A DNA stretch of 64,000 nt from JAODBQ01 sp047602055 (GCA_047602055.1 JASGIG010000001.1:4154001-4218000), one strand, 5' to 3'; shown: positions 40,947-50,455, counted from the stretch's first letter. Notes: generated from the sequence alone by a model not told the origin. Numbers and translations are program-made.

Positions 40947-40992
40947 CTGTGTCGCCACACAAAGCGCCCGTACCGTTTCTGCGGCGACACAG
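40947..40992. repeat. palindromic repeat, diverged copy 3
   Basis: CTGTGTCGCC at 40947-40956 pairs with GGCGACACAG at 40983-40992; the loop is 26 bases and holds acaaagcgc as in copy 2. GTGTC/GACAC and the flanking pattern match copies at 9440 and 17323 while the arm centre (GCC instead of AGCGC) differs with pairing kept. Confidence 0.55.
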
Positions 40993-41041
40993 ACCAGGAC
41001 GGGTGCGCGGGTGGCTCACAGGTGGGCTCACCGACCGCCGC

Positions 41042-41941
41042 TCAGCCGAACAGCTCCTTGGCGGCCGAGTAGTTGGGCTTGCCGGAGGGGGTGCGCGGGC
41101 AGAGGTCGACGAGGCGCAGCTCGCGCGGCAGCTTGTAGCTCGACAGGCGGGTGCGGGCGTCGGCGACGATGTCGTCGGCCGACGCGTCCTGGCCGGGGCT
41201 GAGCGACACGACGCCGACGACGCGCTGGCCGAAGCGGTCGTCGGGCACGCCGAAGATCAGCGCGTCCTCGACGGCCGGGTGCTCCTTGAGCGCTTCCTCG
41301 ACCTCCTCGGGGAAGACCTTCTCGCCGCCCGTGTTGATGCAGTTCGAGCCACGGCCGAGCAGCACCAGCGTGCCGTCGGCGGCGATCGTCGCCATGTCAC
41401 CGGCGAACCCGTAGCGCACGCCGTTCACCTCGCGGAACGTGCGCGCCGACTTCTCCGGGTCCTTGTAGTAGCCGCTCGGCACGAGGCCGCCGTTGGCGAC
41501 CATGCCCGTCTCCCCCGAACCCGGCTGCACCTCACGCCCGTCGTCGGTGAACACCTTGGTCGTCGGGTTGAGCGCGAACTTCGCGGTCTCGTTGACCGGC
41601 GTGTCCTTCGTGGTGATCGCCGCGCCCATCCCGCCCTCGGATGTCGGTGTTGTCGAGCAGGCAGTGCATCTCGTTGTCGAGATAGCGGTAGTTGACGTTG
41701 ATCGGGATGCCACGGATCTTCAACGCCGCGAAGTTCGTCTCGCAGTGCTCCGGCGAGTTGTACAGGTACCTGCCGACCTTGCTGTGCGGCCCGAGACCGG
41801 CGTCGAGCAACGCCCGGGCCAGCCGGGCTGCACGCCCGTCGTACTCGCCCACGTCACCCGCCGTGCACCCTGCACGACCGCCGCCTGCCCGGGCACGGCG
41901 TCCGCCACGGACTCCCACATCGACGCGAAGTACGCCTCCAT
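41042..41941 (-). pseudogene. acyl-CoA synthetase (AMP-binding) with large internal deletion
   Basis: Both ends of a FadD-like ligase are present but the middle is gone. The N-terminus (ATG 41941) reads AYFASMWESVADAVPGQAAV, then after a frameshift near 41885 gives SKVGRYLYNSPEHCETNFAA and LDNEMHCLLDNTDI. At about 41642 it jumps directly to EGGMGAAITTKDTPVN and continues, in another frame, through GYYKDPEKSARTFREVNGVR, the adenylate signature GFAGDMATIAADGTLVLLGR, and a normal C-terminal domain (VEDALIFGVPDDRFGQRVVG). The AMP/P-loop region (about 300 residues) is lacking, so no activity is possible. About 900 bases were lost. Confidence 0.85.
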
Positions 41942-42042
41942 CACCGCTCCCCCCTGGTCGTCGGTACTCGTACGAGAAGCTAGCCCAGCAGTCGAGCGGG
42001 CCGTGTTAGGTTGACCTGACACCAGAGATCGTGGAGCTGCCC

Positions 42043-43083
42043 ATGCCGATCGAGACCCTTGCCGACGCGGATGCCCTGGAGGACTGCGTCGGCCGACGCC
42101 CCGTGGTGTTCCACCTCAAGTCGATCTCGTTCCTCGACGAGCACTGCCGGGCCCTGCTCGCCGCCTCGCCGTTCGCGGTGGTCGGTGCCGTGGCCGGCGA
42201 CGGCGCGCTGCGGACGTTCGCCGTCGGCGGCGATCCGGGCGTGCTCGCCGTCACCGGGCGGGCCAGCCTGGCGCTGCCCACGCTCGCCGGGCTCGACCTC
42301 CCCGACGGCGCGGCCGTCGGCCTGCTGACGTTCGTGCCCGGCTACCGGGAGACGCTGCGGGTCAACGGCCGGCTGCGCACCGGTGCCACCCCGTCGATCG
42401 AGGTGGGCGAAGCGTTCCTGCACTGCGCCAAGGCGCTGATCCGCTCGGGCATGTGGAAGGAGCCGGCGTCGCCCGCCCTGCCCGGGCTGGCCGAGGGCAC
42501 GGCCGACCTGTCGACGCCGGGTGTGGCCGCGTTCCTCGAGGCCTGCCCATTCGTCGCGCTGTCGTCGGTGGACGCCGGCGACGAGGCCGACGTCAGCCCG
42601 AAGGGCGACCCGGCCGGCTTCGTCGCCCAGGTCGTCGACGACCACACGCTGGCCATCGCCGACCGGCCCGGCAACGGCCGGACCGACACGATGCACAACC
42701 TCGTCTCGCGCGACACCATGGGCCTGCTGGCGATGATCCCGGGCGACGAGCGGGTGGTCGAGGTGCGCGGCCGCGGCGCGGTCACCGCCGACGAGGGCGT
42801 GCGCGCCGGGCTGGCCGTGGCGGGCAAGGTGCCGAAGGCGGCGATCGTGCTCAGCGTCGAGCACCTCGAGGTCCGCCGCGAGCCGGCGATCGCCGCAGCG
42901 CGGCTGTGGGACACGACGCGCCACGTCGACTCGGCGACGATGCCGAAGTCGACGCGCATCTGGGTCGACCACTGCAAGCTCAACGACGACAAGGGCATGG
43001 CCGTCGCCGCGGCGCGCAAGATGCTCAACGTCAAGATGATGAACGCCGGCATCGACCGGGACTACGCCAACAACCTCTACTGA
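42043..43083 (+). CDS. pyridoxamine 5'-phosphate oxidase (PPOX) family protein, FMN/heme-type
   Basis: A 346-residue protein made of two split-barrel parts. Residues about 30-130 resemble a first PPOX barrel (LLAASPFAVVGAVAGDGALR, then GLLTFVPGYRETLRVNGRLR). Then come GEAFLHCAKALIRSGMWK and a second barrel with CPFVALSSVDAGDEADVSPK, GDPAGFVAQVVDDHTLAIAD, and NGRTDTMHNLV, the pattern of the actinobacterial FMN-dependent PPOX proteins. The C-terminal tail (MLNVKMMNAGIDRDYANNLY) is unusual. ATG at 42043 has ggag seven bases before it; GTG at 42031 is also in frame. Activity unknown. Confidence 0.75.
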   Translation: MPIETLADADALEDCVGRRPVVFHLKSISFLDEHCRALLAASPFAVVGAVAGDGALRTFAVGGDPGVLAVTGRASLALPTLAGLDLPDGAAVGLLTFVPGYRETLRVNGRLRTGATPSIEVGEAFLHCAKALIRSGMWKEPASPALPGLAEGTADLSTPGVAAFLEACPFVALSSVDAGDEADVSPKGDPAGFVAQVVDDHTLAIADRPGNGRTDTMHNLVSRDTMGLLAMIPGDERVVEVRGRGAVTADEGVRAGLAVAGKVPKAAIVLSVEHLEVRREPAIAAARLWDTTRHVDSATMPKSTRIWVDHCKLNDDKGMAVAAARKMLNVKMMNAGIDRDYANNLY

Positions 43084-43168
43084 GGTCCCCGCACGATCAG
43101 CCCGCTTGGGGCCGGCCGGTCACCGGGTGGGATCATGGTCGATCCCCCAAACTGACCGAGGAGACCTC

Positions 43169-44933
43169 ATGCTCGACTACGTGATCACCGGCGGCACCAT
43201 CGTCGACGGAACCGGCGCCGCGCCGTTCGCCGGCGACGTCGGCGTGCGCGACGGCCGCATCGTCGAAGTCGGCGGGACGATCACGACGCCGGCGCGCGAG
43301 CGGATCGACGCCGACGGCGCGCTGGTCGCCCCGGGCTGGGTGGACGTCCACACCCACTACGACGGCCAGGTGCTGTGGGACGACGCGATGCTGCCGTCGG
43401 CCGACAACGGCGTCACCACCGTCGTCACCGGCAACTGCGGCGTCGGCTTCGCCCCGGTCCCGCCCGGCAAGGAGCGCGAGCTGATCGAGTTGATGGAAGG
43501 CGTCGAGGACATCCCCGGCACGGCGCTGTACGAGGGCATGCCGTGGGGCGAGTGGGAGACCTACGCCGACTACCTCGACCTGCTCGCCGAGCGGTCGTAC
43601 GCGCTCGACGTCGGCACGCAGATCGCCCACGGCGCGGTGCGCTACTACGCGATGGGCGAGCGCGGCCGGGTCAACGAGGACGCCACCGCCGACGACATCG
43701 CCGAGATGGCCAGGATCGTCGGCGAGGCCGTCGAGGCCGGCGCCCTCGGCTTCTCGACCTCACGCACGATCGGGCACCGCTCGCTGTGGGGCACGCCGGT
43801 GCCGGGCACGTTCGCCGCGCAGGACGAGCTGGTGGCCATCGCCGAGGCGATGGGCCGCCTCGGGCGGGGCGTGTTCGAAGCCATCCCGGCCAGCACCGTC
43901 GGCGAGCTGGCGGCCCTCGGCGGCGAGCGCTCCACGCAGGAGCAGGAGAACGAGCTGCTCGCCGCGGTCTCCCGGGCGAGCGGCCGTCCGGTGACGTTCA
44001 CGCTCGTACAGGCGCCGGACTTCGACCCGAACCTGTGGCGGGAGATCCTGCGCCTCACCGCCGCGGCGAACGCCTCCGGCGCGCAGCTGTACCCGCAGGT
44101 GTCGTCGCGCCCGATCGGCTTCCTCACCGGCCTGTCGGCGTACCACCCGTTCATGCGCAAGCCGACGTACCTCAAGCACCTCGCCAAGCTGCCCGTCGCC
44201 GAGCGAGCGATCGTGATGAGGGACCCGGCGATCAAGGAGAAGCTGCTCACCGAGACGCCGATCCGTCCGGAGGCGCCCGGCTCGATGGAGAACGTGCACG
44301 CCCTGTTCGCCCGCTCCGCAGCGGTGATGTACCCGCTGAGCGACCCGGTCGACTACGAGCCGGAGCGGTCGGCGACGATCGGATCGCTCGCCGCGGCCGC
44401 CGGCCGAGACCCGCTGGAGTTCCTCTACGACTGGATGATCGACGACGGCGGGCGGCGGTTCTGCTCGCTGTCGACGGCGGACGCGCACGCCCGGATGGAG
44501 GTGCTGCGCGAGATGCTGCTCGACCCGAACACCGTCACCGGGCTGTCCGACGCCGGCGCCCACGTCACGCTGATCTGCGACGGGACGATGCCGACGACAC
44601 AGCTGTCGCACTGGACGCGTGACCGCAACCGTGGCGAGCAGCTGCCGATCGAAGCTCGTCGTCCACAAGCAGACGGCGCGCAACGCCGCGCTGTACGGCC
44701 TCGCCGATCGGGGGACGCTCGCGCCCGGGCTGCGCGCCGACCTCAACGTCATCGACCATGCCGGCCTGCGCGTCTCGCCGCCCGTCGCCCACGACGACCT
44801 GCCGGCCGGCGGCACCCGGCTGATCCAGCCGGTCAAGGGCTACGTCGCCACGCTGTGCAACGGCGTGCGCACCCGCGACCACGACGCCGACACCGGCGCC
44901 CGCCCGGGCCGCCTGGTCCGCGGCGGCGCCTGA
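43169..44933 (+). pseudogene. N-acyl-D-amino-acid deacylase-like amidohydrolase, frameshifted
   Basis: Metal-dependent amidohydrolase of the D-aminoacylase type, expected about 585 residues. From ATG at 43169: VITGGTIVDGTGAAPFAGDV, the metal motif GWVDVHTHYDGQVLWD, the NCGVGFAPV segment, then GALGFSTSRTIGHRSLW and GLSDAGAHVTLICDGTMP, ending near 44640 with RNRGEQLPIE. The tail is in another frame: KLVVHKQTARNAALYGLADR and GLRADLNVIDHAGLRVSPP to the stop at 44931-44933. Restoring two bases (gatcga-ga-agctc) mends the gene. Everything else is intact, so an error in the sequence or a very recent mutation is likely. Confidence 0.85.
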
Positions 44934-44966
44934 CCGAATCGCTTCGCTTCACTTCCCGAACGCGTC

Positions 44967-45000
44967 CACCGGATCGGCTCACTTCCGAGCCGATCCGGTG
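44967..45000. terminator. bidirectional hairpin terminator
   Basis: CACCGGATCGGCTC (44967-44980) pairs without mismatch with GAGCCGATCCGGTG (44987-45000) across a 6-base loop (acttcc). It lies between convergent genes ending at 44933 and 45017. No T-run follows, as is common in high-GC actinobacteria. Confidence 0.7.
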
Positions 45001-45016
45001 CAGGCGTCGTCGGCGA

Positions 45017-45847
45017 TCAGGCGGCGGCGCTGCCGCTGCGCCGCGGTGGGCGCCGCTCGTGCCAGCCGGCCGGCTTCGGGTACCACGCGCGCATGCCGAG
45101 CGGTGCGGCGAACGGGCGCCAGTCGTCCTCGGGCTGGGCGAGGCGGTCGAGCACGGCGACGACGACGGCCGGGTTGACGCCCATGCCGACGTGCGAGCCG
45201 CGCACCTCGATGTTCTCGGCGTGCTCGCGGACCTCGTCGATGCACGTCTGCCACGGAGCGACACCGTCGGTGCGCGAGTAGATCGACGTCGCCGGCACCG
45301 TCAGCGGCGGGCGATCCTGCTCGGCGATCGCAGCCATGCCCGCGTCGACCTGGACGTGCAGGTGGCTGACCTGCTTCCACAGCCGGTCGGCACCGCTGCG
45401 GTCACCCTCGACCATGCGGTACGGGCTGCCGAGCGTGATCACCTGGCGGACCATCTCCGGGCACTCCCGGGCGAGCTGGCGGGAGAAGATCCCGCCGAGG
45501 CTCTGGCCGACGAGGCTGACCTTGCGGCCGTGGGCGTCGTGCAGCTCCTGGAGTCGCTCGCGCATCCCGGTGACGATCCTCTCCGTCGGGCCGAGGTTGC
45601 GCCCGAGGTGCCACGCGTGCGCCCAGTAGCCACGGCTGCGCAGCGCCATGCGCAGCGGCATGAGCGATTCGTCGCCGGCGGTGAAGCCGGGCAGCAGGAG
45701 CACGGGGTGCTGGTCGCCGCGGCCGAGCATGCGCAGCCACGGTCCCATCGCCCAGAAGCTCGCCGCCTCGACCGGCAGCCAGAGGGCCTCCATCAGTTGC
45801 AGTTCCGCCGCCGGTGGCCGCACAGGCCGTCGAGTTGTCGTCGCCAT
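45017..45847 (-). CDS. alpha/beta hydrolase, lipase-like (EstA/triacylglycerol lipase type)
   Basis: A 276-residue hydrolase. HPVLLLPGFTAGDESLMPLR is the oxyanion segment, GRKVSLVGQSLGGIFSRQLA the nucleophile elbow (GQSLGG, Ser about 117), and ITLGSPYRMVEGDRSGA and IYSRTDGVAPWQTC continue the lipase pattern with a likely acid; the catalytic His is probably in EVRGSHVGMGVNPA. This is the layout of small extracellular-type lipases, but no signal peptide is visible. ATG at 45847 is used, with a TTG two codons earlier. It is convergent with the amidohydrolase gene. Confidence 0.8.
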   Translation of the reverse strand: MATTTRRPVRPPAAELQLMEALWLPVEAASFWAMGPWLRMLGRGDQHPVLLLPGFTAGDESLMPLRMALRSRGYWAHAWHLGRNLGPTERIVTGMRERLQELHDAHGRKVSLVGQSLGGIFSRQLARECPEMVRQVITLGSPYRMVEGDRSGADRLWKQVSHLHVQVDAGMAAIAEQDRPPLTVPATSIYSRTDGVAPWQTCIDEVREHAENIEVRGSHVGMGVNPAVVVAVLDRLAQPEDDWRPFAAPLGMRAWYPKPAGWHERRPPRRSGSAAA

Positions 45848-45907
45848 CCTCAAAACCTACGCCGCAGGCACCCGCCAGCATGCAGGCAGGACGTGTCGCC
45901 CGCTGGC

Positions 45908-46984
45908 CTACCGGCTCGGGGTCGAGGCGCGCTCGGCGACGAGCTGGCGGACCCGCGGGATCAGCTCGCGGCCGTAGTCCTCGGCGTCGGCGAGCGGCTC
46001 GTAGCCGCGGATCAGCAGCGTCGTGGCCCCGAGGTCGACGTAGTCGACCATCGCCCGGGCGACGGTCTCCGGCGTGCCGACGAGCGCCGTGGAGTTGCCC
46101 GGCGCACCGGTGGCCGCGGCGAGCGGCGTCCATAGGCAGCGATCGAAGACCTCGCTGCGCGCCGCGGTGTCGAGCAGGCGCTGCGAGGCGACGTTGGCCG
46201 GTTGATGGGTGCGGTCGCCGAAGCGTGCCTGGATGCGGGCGAGGATGCTGCGGGCGCGGTCCCAGGCGGCGCCTTCGGTCGGCCCGAGGATCGGCCGGGT
46301 GGACACGCTGAAGCCGATCGGGCTGCCCTCCCCGCCGGCGCGGCGGGCGGCGCGGACCCGCTCGAAGAACTCGGCGGTGTCGGCGAGCGGCTCGCCCCAC
46401 ACCATGAACGTGTCGATGCGCGGGGCCAGGTCGGCGATCGCCGAGTCCGAGCCGCCACCGCCGTACACCGGGATCGAGGAGCCGTTGACGGGGCGGATCG
46501 CCGACAGCGCGTGGTCGACGTCGTAGAACTCGCCGTGGTGGTCGAACGGCTCGTCGCTCGACCACGTCCGCCTCAGCACGTCGACGTACTCGGCCGAGCG
46601 CCGGTAGCGGGCGTCGTGGTCGATGTGGTCGCCGTCGCGGGCCTGGTCGGCGTCGTTGCCGCCGGCGATGATGTGCACCGCGGCCCGCCCGCCGGTGGCG
46701 ACGTCGAGCGTGGCGAACTTGCGGGCCGCCAGCGTCGGGGCCACGAAGCCCGGCCGGTGGGCGACGAGCAGCCCGAGCCGCTCGGTCACCGCGGCCACCT
46801 GGGTACCGACGACGAACCCGTCCGGGGCGTTGGTGAAGTAGCCGATCAGGACGCGGTCGAAGTCGCTGGCCTCGTGGACCTCGGCGGTGCGGCGCAGGAC
46901 GGCCGGGTCGAACACCGGTCCGCGTGCCGGGACGATCTCCGACGATTCCTGCGGGGCCGCCCAACCGATAATCTCGACGCTCAC
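45908..46984 (-). CDS. LLM class flavin-dependent oxidoreductase (SsuD/NtaA type)
   Basis: FMNH2-dependent monooxygenase of the luciferase-like family, 358 residues: VEIIGWAAPQESSEIVPARG at the start, YFTNAPDGFVVGTQVAAVTE, then LGLLVAHRPGFVAPTLAARK, HIIAGGNDADQARDGDHIDH and YRRSAEYVDVLRRTW, as in alkanesulfonate monooxygenases. The GTG at 46984 gives the natural start SVEIIGW; a longer reading to 47068 would overlap the glycosidase gene. It is the last gene of the pca-glycosidase row (24 bases after the GH3 stop). It needs reduced FMN from a separate reductase. Substrate unknown. Confidence 0.82.
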   Translation of the reverse strand: MSVEIIGWAAPQESSEIVPARGPVFDPAVLRRTAEVHEASDFDRVLIGYFTNAPDGFVVGTQVAAVTERLGLLVAHRPGFVAPTLAARKFATLDVATGGRAAVHIIAGGNDADQARDGDHIDHDARYRRSAEYVDVLRRTWSSDEPFDHHGEFYDVDHALSAIRPVNGSSIPVYGGGGSDSAIADLAPRIDTFMVWGEPLADTAEFFERVRAARRAGGEGSPIGFSVSTRPILGPTEGAAWDRARSILARIQARFGDRTHQPANVASQRLLDTAARSEVFDRCLWTPLAAATGAPGNSTALVGTPETVARAMVDYVDLGATTLLIRGYEPLADAEDYGRELIPRVRQLVAERASTPSR

Positions 46985-47007
46985 CGGGATGACGCTACGC
47001 AGCGCCG

Positions 47008-48894
47008 CTACGGCGCGCTGTGTCCGGCGTCGAACAGCGGCGACGGGTCGGCGCAGGGCACGTCGCACGGCCGGGCGAGCACCGCGTCCATCGACGCCGA
47101 GAGCTGGAACGGCAGGCGACCCTCCGCGTCGGCACGACCGGTGAGCACGTCGGCGAGCGCATCCGCGCCGACGCCGAGCTCGACGAGCAGAGCGCGGGCA
47201 TGAGGCACGATCTTGGTGAGCACGGCGGGGCGGTCGAGGTGGACGACGACGATCGTCGGCACGGCGGCGGCGATCTCGCGCAGCTTCGTCAGCTGCGGAT
47301 CGTCGTCGGCGAAGTCGAGGCTGCCCTCGTGCTGGCGACCGCCGAAGAAGAACGTCGGGTGCGGCCGCTCGAACGGCGCCTTCAACGCGACGACGGCGAC
47401 GGTCGCCTCGTCGAGCCGATCGGCCACGTTGACGCCCGAGGTGGCCAGCGCCGCGGCGATGCGTCCTTCAGCGTGAACCGTGTCGGTGGCCGCGAGGCGC
47501 GCCGACGGGCGACCGCTGAGCACCGTGATCGAACGGCGCTGCGCGGCACGGCCGGCGGCAGCGAGATCGTCCATGCCAGCGGTGCGCGCTGCCACGGCCG
47601 GATCGACGAACGGGTCGTCGAACAGCCCGAGCTGGAACTTCTGCAGCAGGACGCGACGGGCCGACTCGTCGATCCGCTCGGGCGTGACCAGGCCGCGCTC
47701 GACGGCGGTGCGCAGCGGTGCCGGGTCGTCCTCGCCGCCGAACTGGTCGATCCCGGCGGCGACGCCCTTGGCGAAGCGCTCGACGCGGTCGAGGTGCTCG
47801 ACGCCCCACGGCATGGCGATGTCGTCGACGACCTGCGGTGGCTCGCCGGTGCGCCCCGACTCGGTGAGGTCGCGCACGATCGCCCAGTCCGACAGGATCA
47901 GCCCGACGAAGCCGAGCCCCTCGCGCAGCAGGCGCAGCAGTTGAGCGTTGAACCCGGCGGCGACCGGCTCGACGGGCTCGCCCTCCAAGATCAAGCCGTC
48001 GAGGATGTTGTACGTCGGCATCACCCCGGCGACCCCGGCGGCGAGCGCGTCGCGGAACGCGTCGACGTGATCGGCGAAGCGGCCGCCGGGGAACGCCGAG
48101 AACCGGCCGTACCAGTTGTGACCGTCGAAGCCGTCACGGGACGCGCCGTAGCCGACCCAGTGCTTGACGACCGCGGCGACACTCGTCGGGCCGAGCCCGG
48201 TGGCGCCGCGGTCGGTCGCCTGCACGCCTTCGACGAACGCGCCGACGAGGCGGCGCACCAGCGCCGGGTCCTCGCCGAACGTGCCGTCGATGCGCGGCCA
48301 GCGCGGCGAGGTGGCCAGGTCGGCCTGCGGGGACAGCGCGACGTGGAAGCCGACGGCGCGGTACTCCCGGCGGACGGCCTCGCCGAAGCGGCGGACCAGC
48401 TCGGCGTCACCGATCGCGGCGAGCCCGAGCGGGCCGGGCCAGACGCTGAACGCGCCGGCCTCGACGGCAGCGCCGAGCGTGGCCGCGTTGTGGTGGCGCG
48501 GGTCGGTACTCATCGTCACCGGGATGCCGAGACGGCCGCGGGCGGCGATCGCCTGGATCCCGTTGGCCTGCTCGGCGAGCTGCTCGGCGGGCAGCGCCAG
48601 GCGCGAGATCAGCGAGGAGACGCCACGGTCGTTGACGATCTCGTCGATGCGGTCGAGGTCGTAGCCAGGGCCGACGCCGAGTGCGCCGAACTGCCCACCG
48701 GTGGCGGCTGCGGTGCCGTGCAACAAGAGTCCGATGCGCTCGTCGAACGTCATCCGCCCGAGCAGGTCGGCGGCGCGCTCGGTGGCCGGCAGGCGCCAGT
48801 CCTCGTACGGGGCGAGGACGCCGTCGTGGTCGAGGTCGCGGAACGTCAGCCCCTCGACGGTCAACGTCGCGGTGGGATCTGTCGGCGTGCTCAT
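47008..48894 (-). CDS. glycoside hydrolase family 3 protein
   Basis: Beta-glycosidase-like protein of 628 residues, retaining mechanism. The (beta/alpha)8 domain has the substrate-binding SPQADLATSPRWPRIDGTFG (with the conserved R-x-GR-like part as RIDGTFGEDP), KHWVGYGASRDGFDGHNWYG, and the nucleophile Asp in VGLILSDWAIVRD (SDW). The alpha/beta sandwich domain with the general acid region (LRTAVERGLV, then NVADRLDEATVAVVALK and TIVVVHLDRPAVLT) follows. No signal peptide is seen. ATG at 48894 overlaps the pcaC stop (ATGA), so it is co-translated with the protocatechuate genes, which is unusual. It might release aromatic aglycones from glycosides. Confidence 0.85.
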   Translation of the reverse strand: MSTPTDPTATLTVEGLTFRDLDHDGVLAPYEDWRLPATERAADLLGRMTFDERIGLLLHGTAAATGGQFGALGVGPGYDLDRIDEIVNDRGVSSLISRLALPAEQLAEQANGIQAIAARGRLGIPVTMSTDPRHHNAATLGAAVEAGAFSVWPGPLGLAAIGDAELVRRFGEAVRREYRAVGFHVALSPQADLATSPRWPRIDGTFGEDPALVRRLVGAFVEGVQATDRGATGLGPTSVAAVVKHWVGYGASRDGFDGHNWYGRFSAFPGGRFADHVDAFRDALAAGVAGVMPTYNILDGLILEGEPVEPVAAGFNAQLLRLLREGLGFVGLILSDWAIVRDLTESGRTGEPPQVVDDIAMPWGVEHLDRVERFAKGVAAGIDQFGGEDDPAPLRTAVERGLVTPERIDESARRVLLQKFQLGLFDDPFVDPAVAARTAGMDDLAAAGRAAQRRSITVLSGRPSARLAATDTVHAEGRIAAALATSGVNVADRLDEATVAVVALKAPFERPHPTFFFGGRQHEGSLDFADDDPQLTKLREIAAAVPTIVVVHLDRPAVLTKIVPHARALLVELGVGADALADVLTGRADAEGRLPFQLSASMDAVLARPCDVPCADPSPLFDAGHSAP

Positions 48895-49268
48895 GGCTCG
48901 GACACCACCTGCTTGGCAAGGGCCATCGCCGCGTTCGCCGCCGGGACGCCGGCATAGACCGCGGTGTGCATGATCACCTCGGCGAGCTCGGCCGGCGTCA
49001 CGCCGTTGCGCAGCGCGGCGCGCAGGTGCAGCGCCAGCTCGCCCTCGGCACGCAGCGCGGTGAGCACGGCGACGGTGATGCACGAGCGGGTACGCCGGTC
49101 GAGCAGGTCGTCGCGGGTCCACGGCCCGGCCCACGCGGTCTCGGTGAGCCAGCGCTGGAAGTCGGCGCCGATGCCGGCGCCGGCCGTCGCCCGGTCGACG
49201 TGGGCGTCGCCGAGCACCTCGCGACGGACGCGCATCCCTGCCTCGTAGCGGTCGTCACTGCTGGTCAT
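48891..49268 (-). CDS. pcaC: 4-carboxymuconolactone decarboxylase
   Basis: All-alpha decarboxylase of the protocatechuate branch of the beta-ketoadipate pathway, 125 residues. It turns 4-carboxymuconolactone into beta-ketoadipate enol-lactone. RYEAGMRVRREVLGDAHVDR, then DFQRWLTETAWAGPWTRDDL, RTRSCITVAVLTALRAEGEL, and ALRNGVTPAELAEVIMHTAV match the family over the whole length. The ATG overlaps the pcaB stop, and its stop overlaps the GH3 start, both in the ATGA form. In some actinobacteria pcaC is fused to pcaD; here it is separate and no pcaD is present nearby. Confidence 0.9.
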   Translation of the reverse strand: MTSSDDRYEAGMRVRREVLGDAHVDRATAGAGIGADFQRWLTETAWAGPWTRDDLLDRRTRSCITVAVLTALRAEGELALHLRAALRNGVTPAELAEVIMHTAVYAGVPAANAAMALAKQVVSEP

Positions 49269-50359
49269 CCGCGCTCCTGGCGTGCCTCGTGGGCGGCGAG
49301 GTTCGCCGCCATCCGGTCGGTGTCGACGCGCAACCGCTGCAGCGAGCGGGCCACCCAGTGGGCGGCCGAACCCGTCGCCCGCAGCAGCGCCTGCAGCGCC
49401 GGCCACTCGGCGTGCCACGCGCCGGCGGCGCGCTCGGCCTCGCCGCTGCCGGCCGCCGTCAGCAGCGTGGCCACCAGGCCGGGCACCTGCATCGCCGCGG
49501 CGCGCGCCGAGATCGCCGCGATGGGGTTGTGCTTGTGGGCCATCGACGACGAGCCGCCGGCGCCGGTGGCGCGCTCGGCGACCTCGCCGATCTCGTCCTG
49601 GGCGAGCACGACGACGTCGAGGCCGACCTTGGCGCACGCCGCCGCGGCGCTCGCGCAGGCCCCGGCGACGTCGGCGATCCACAGCCGCTGGGCGTGCGTC
49701 GAGCCCGTGGCCACGTCGAGGTCGAGGTTCGCCGCGAAGTTGCGCAGGACGGCCGCGTGGTTCGGCCCGTACGACGTGCCGTCGCCGCTCGGGCCGCCGA
49801 GCCACACGGGCTGGCGGGCGTTGCGGCCCAGCCGTTCGGCGGCGCCGGCGAGGCCGTCGCGCCACCGGCCGGTGACGGTGGCGAACGTCGTCGGCACGGC
49901 CTGCTGACCGAGCGTGCGGGCGATCGTCGGCGCCGCGCCCGCGTGCTGCTCGAGCTGCGCGGCGAGATCGGCGGCGGTGCGCAGGTCGTCGGCGATCGCG
50001 GTCACGCACCAGCGGACGATCATCGCCGTGGCCGCGTCGATCACGTCCTGGCTCGTCGCCCGGTGGTGCACCCACGGCGCGGCGTCCTCGCCGGCGAGCG
50101 CTCGCAACCGCGGCAGCAGCGGGATGACGAGGTTGCCGGAGAGCGCGGCCTCGTCGACGATCGCCTCGACATCGAGCCGCCGATCGTCGACCTCGGCGAT
50201 CGCCAGCGCCGCATCGTGCGGGACGTCGCCGGCCTCGGCCTGCGCCGCGGCCAGCGCCCGCTCGACCTCGACCAGCGCGCCCACCCAGCTCGCCGCCGAC
50301 GTCAGCCCGGCAACCGCCCCCGCCCCCGTGAGGAACCCGAACGGCTCCGACGCGCTCAC
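49265..50359 (-). CDS. pcaB: 3-carboxy-cis,cis-muconate cycloisomerase
   Basis: Fumarase/aspartase superfamily enzyme of 364 residues; converts 3-carboxymuconate to 4-carboxymuconolactone. It is shorter than the typical 440-450 because the C-terminal domain is reduced. ALVEVERALAAAQAEAGDVP, then GNLVIPLLPRLRALAGEDAA, HHRATSQDVIDAATAMIVRW (substrate-binding TSQD), and the flexible loop GGSSSMAHKHNPIAAISARA (GSSxMxxKxN signature) are all seen. The start is the GTG at 50359 (MSASEPFGF). It is read in order with pcaH and pcaG upstream (97 bases) and pcaC downstream (overlap). Confidence 0.9.
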   Translation of the reverse strand: MSASEPFGFLTGAGAVAGLTSAASWVGALVEVERALAAAQAEAGDVPHDAALAIAEVDDRRLDVEAIVDEAALSGNLVIPLLPRLRALAGEDAAPWVHHRATSQDVIDAATAMIVRWCVTAIADDLRTAADLAAQLEQHAGAAPTIARTLGQQAVPTTFATVTGRWRDGLAGAAERLGRNARQPVWLGGPSGDGTSYGPNHAAVLRNFAANLDLDVATGSTHAQRLWIADVAGACASAAAACAKVGLDVVVLAQDEIGEVAERATGAGGSSSMAHKHNPIAAISARAAAMQVPGLVATLLTAAGSGEAERAAGAWHAEWPALQALLRATGSAAHWVARSLQRLRVDTDRMAANLAAHEARQERG

Positions 50360-50455
50360 TGCCGCCACCACCCCCCGTTGATGTCTCGGCCCTGACGACG
50401 GAACATGTCGTCGGCGACACGACACGAACGCACCAGATGGACGGGGTGCGGGCGG

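Noticed and set aside
40837..41202. Plus-strand frame across the third palindrome
   Set aside because: Arg-rich shadow reading through the hairpin; no support.
47020..48957. Plus-strand frame of 645 codons opposite the GH3 gene
   Set aside because: No domain motif and typical antisense composition; the minus strand is a full family 3 glycosidase.
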